Shown here in pieces: positions 7,167 through 7,969 of a stretch of 7,969 nt of DNA; position 1 is the stretch's first letter, and each line of letters opens with the position of its first letter. The notes beneath the pieces are model-generated. The model did not search any database. It worked only from the letters and a program-made list of their open reading frames with translations, and was not told the origin of the DNA. This DNA is from an uncultured Leucobacter sp. Lineage in GTDB: Bacteria > Actinomycetota > Actinomycetes > Actinomycetales > Microbacteriaceae. The position numbers were made by a program, and so were the translations under genes. The stretch is taken from contig CALMSE010000136.1 in NCBI GenBank assembly GCA_937872275.1, positions 1 through 7,969 of the forward strand. The letters run 5' to 3'.

Positions 7167-7200
7167 CGGAGCGCCCGGCCCCGAAGGGCCGGACGCTCCG
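7167..7200 (-). terminator. UUCG-tetraloop hairpin, probable terminator of the ClgR-like gene
   Basis: The arms at 7167-7181 and 7186-7200 pair over 15 bp. On the minus-strand RNA the single mismatch becomes a G-U wobble, and the 4-nt loop reads UUCG closed by C-G, the exceptionally stable tetraloop. The hairpin starts 12 nt after the ClgR-like stop codon and is followed by CCGTTTG rather than a true U-tract. Its position and strand-specific stability favour termination of leftward transcription. Confidence 0.78.
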
Positions 7201-7212
7201 TGCAAGCTTCCA

Positions 7213-7539
7213 CTAGCGCTGCGCGAGCAGCTCGGAACGGTACCCCGAGACGAGCTCGGCCGGCACCGTGTCGGGCACCTGACCCGACAGCGGCACGCTG
7301 AGTCCTTCGATGATCGCGAGGCGATCGCTCACCTCGCTCATGATCACCGAGAGCGGCGTATCGAGCGCATCGGCGACGGCGGCGAGGATCTCGCTCGACG
7401 CCTCCTTCTGGCCCCTCTCGACCTCGCTCAGGTAGCCCAGGGCGACGCTCGCGTCGCCCGCCACCTGGCGCAGGGTGCGCCCCTTCTGCTGGCGGAAGTC
7501 GCGGAGCACATCGCCGATCTCCTGACGAACAAGCACCAT
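7213..7539 (-). CDS. clgR: XRE-family regulator, ClgR-like
   Basis: A 108-residue helix-turn-helix regulator. The start MVLVRQEIGDVLRDFRQQKGRTLRQVAGDASVALGYLSEVERGQKEASSEILAAVADAL is characteristic of actinobacterial ClgR. This factor activates Clp protease and other stress genes and is itself a Clp substrate in studied species. The HTH spans about residues 9-65. The rest (VIMSEVSDRLAIIEGLSVPLSG) is the short family tail, and the protein ends ELLAQR. Family members are often destabilised by an exposed C-terminal Ala-Ala or similar; here the end is Ala-Gln-Arg, so degron control is unclear. The ATG at 7539 has a perfect AGGAGG at 5 nt and gives the usual family N-terminus, so the in-frame extension to 7560 is rejected. 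A 16-bp palindrome just upstream may be an autoregulatory site. The gene follows cinA, as in many relatives. Confidence 0.88.
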   Translation of the reverse strand: MVLVRQEIGDVLRDFRQQKGRTLRQVAGDASVALGYLSEVERGQKEASSEILAAVADALDTPLSVIMSEVSDRLAIIEGLSVPLSGQVPDTVPAELVSGYRSELLAQR

Positions 7540-7544
7540 GGCGT

Positions 7545-7550
7545 CCTCCT
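7545..7550 (-). promoter_or_regulatory. Consensus ribosome binding site of the ClgR-like gene
   Basis: AGGAGG on the minus strand with 5-nt spacing to the ATG at 7539. It decides the start, since the longer frame would begin upstream of this site. Confidence 0.8.
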
Positions 7551-7555
7551 CTTCT

Positions 7556-7571
7556 CGCAACCGGGGTTGCG
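7556..7571. promoter_or_regulatory. Palindromic candidate operator upstream of the ClgR-like gene
   Basis: On the minus strand, CGCAACCCCGGTTGCG has perfect 7-bp arms around CC. It sits just before the ribosome site and covers the start expected from the -10 at 7576-7581. ClgR operators contain CGC/GCG half sites with a short spacer, but the spacing here differs from the GTTCGC-N5-GCG form I know, so the cognate protein is uncertain. Confidence 0.5.
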
Positions 7572-7575
7572 CTCA

Positions 7576-7581
7576 ACATTA
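7576..7581 (-). promoter_or_regulatory. Candidate -10 element of the ClgR-like gene
   Basis: TAATGT on the minus strand, 36 nt before the ATG, is a good -10 match. The -35 region at 17-nt spacing (around AGGTGC) is poor, suggesting either activator dependence or a start elsewhere. Confidence 0.45.
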
Positions 7582-7643
7582 CCCGCTTCGGTGCTCTCGC
7601 ACCTCGCGGTCCCGCCATTCAGTCTGCCTGGCGTCACTGAGAG

Positions 7644-7666
7644 TAACCGTCGGATCCGCCCGGTTA
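7644..7666. repeat. Nested inverted repeat in the cinA to clgR spacer
   Basis: TAACCG and CGGTTA form perfect 6-bp arms 11 nt apart, and the spacer itself contains the palindrome CGGATCCG. It lies about 105 bp upstream of the ClgR-like start, where an upstream operator could act. No known binding protein is recognised. Confidence 0.4.
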
Positions 7667-7701
7667 TTCCTGAATTTTCGCTGAATGTGAGCCGAGTCGA
7701 C

Positions 7702-7969
7702 TCAACTTTTCGCCGCCGAGGGACCGGCAGCGGCCTCCTCCGTCTCGCGGAGCGCGAGTTCGATCGCAGCCCGCACCGTCGCGATGCGGATCTCCTCCCG
7801 CCCGAGCCCGGCGAGCCCTTCGAGCAGCTCCGCGCGCTCTCCCCCGGGGCCGCTCACCGCCACCCAGACCGTGCCGGCGGGCTGCCCGGTCTGGGGATCG
7901 GGATCGGGGCCGGCGACGCCCGTGGTCGCGATGCCGAGATCGGCCTCGCGAGCCGGTTCCGCGATCGCG
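7702..7969 (-). CDS. cinA: CinA family protein, C-terminal end (5' part outside window)
   Basis: The visible last 88 residues carry the signature of the CinA C-terminal domain (nicotinamide-nucleotide amidohydrolase, PncC type): ADLGIATTGVAGPDPDPQTGQPAGTVWVAVSG, then REEIRIATVRAAIELAL, ending in a short Glu/Ala-rich tail. This domain hydrolyses NMN to nicotinate mononucleotide in the pyridine nucleotide cycle; in some bacteria CinA is also linked to competence and recombination. Whether the full protein is the short PncC form or has the N-terminal molybdopterin-binding-like domain cannot be told, as the frame runs off the right edge. It is the only visible gene ending in TGA. It lies upstream of the ClgR-like gene in the same direction, with a 162-bp spacer between them, so it need not share a transcript with it. 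Confidence 0.93.
   Translation of the reverse strand, partial: AIAEPAREADLGIATTGVAGPDPDPQTGQPAGTVWVAVSGPGGERAELLEGLAGLGREEIRIATVRAAIELALRETEEAAAGPSAAKS

Noticed and set aside
7098..7205. A longer DUF3046 start at 7205.
   Set aside because: The extra 36 residues are low-complexity, overlap the terminator region, and a strong GGAGGG points to the GTG at 7097.
6459..7301. A plus-strand open frame of 280 codons spanning several minus-strand genes and the inverted repeat.
   Set aside because: It crosses real genes and both hairpins, has no motif, and its product is low-complexity.

Overview
The window comes from a high-GC Gram-positive bacterium. Gene content and sequence style point to an actinobacterium of the Microbacteriaceae type, possibly Leucobacter-like. 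The reasons are a very high GC content, an MVLVRQEIGDVL-type ClgR regulator, a DUF3046 protein, a mycobacterial-type SOS box and a LANTG sortase signal. The genus is an inference from memory, not a search result.

Layout, left to right. (1) 1-3310, minus strand: a compact DNA-repair and tRNA-modification operon transcribed leftwards as recA (2231-3310), recX (1482-2219) and miaB (start at 1463, running off the left edge). Spacers are 11 and 18 bp. (2) 3311-3593: a divergent regulatory region. It holds a LexA-type SOS box, a second recA promoter matching the RecA-NDp (PafBC-type) DNA-damage motif, and a promoter for the rightward gene placed so that its mRNA should be leaderless. (3) 3594-4616, plus strand: an orphan LuxR-family regulator with a GAF-like N-terminus. 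(4) 4613-6634, minus strand: a secreted, sortase-anchored 5'-nucleotidase-family protein. It converges on the LuxR gene, and the two stop codons overlap in one CTAG palindrome. (5) 6635-6875: non-coding, with a perfect 24-bp inverted repeat. (6) 6876-7097: DUF3046 protein; a UUCG-loop hairpin (7167-7200) follows the next gene upstream. (7) 7213-7539: ClgR-like XRE regulator, preceded by a 162-bp control region with palindromes. (8) 7702 to the right edge: C-terminal end of CinA.

The order cinA - clgR-like - DUF3046 - recA - recX - miaB is, from general knowledge, a conserved actinobacterial neighbourhood for DNA-damage and proteolysis-stress functions. The LuxR regulator and the surface protein sit between DUF3046 and recA and look like an accessory two-gene islet. 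Its notable member is the nucleotidase-family protein. It keeps the metal-binding residues of the calcineurin-like phosphoesterase fold, but the catalytic His/Asp dyad (GNHEFD) has become GNAEFT, and the nucleotide-binding motifs of the C-terminal domain are also changed. It may be a pseudo-enzyme or an enzyme with altered chemistry, displayed on the cell wall. No CRISPR array, tRNA, rRNA, transposase or phage gene is visible.
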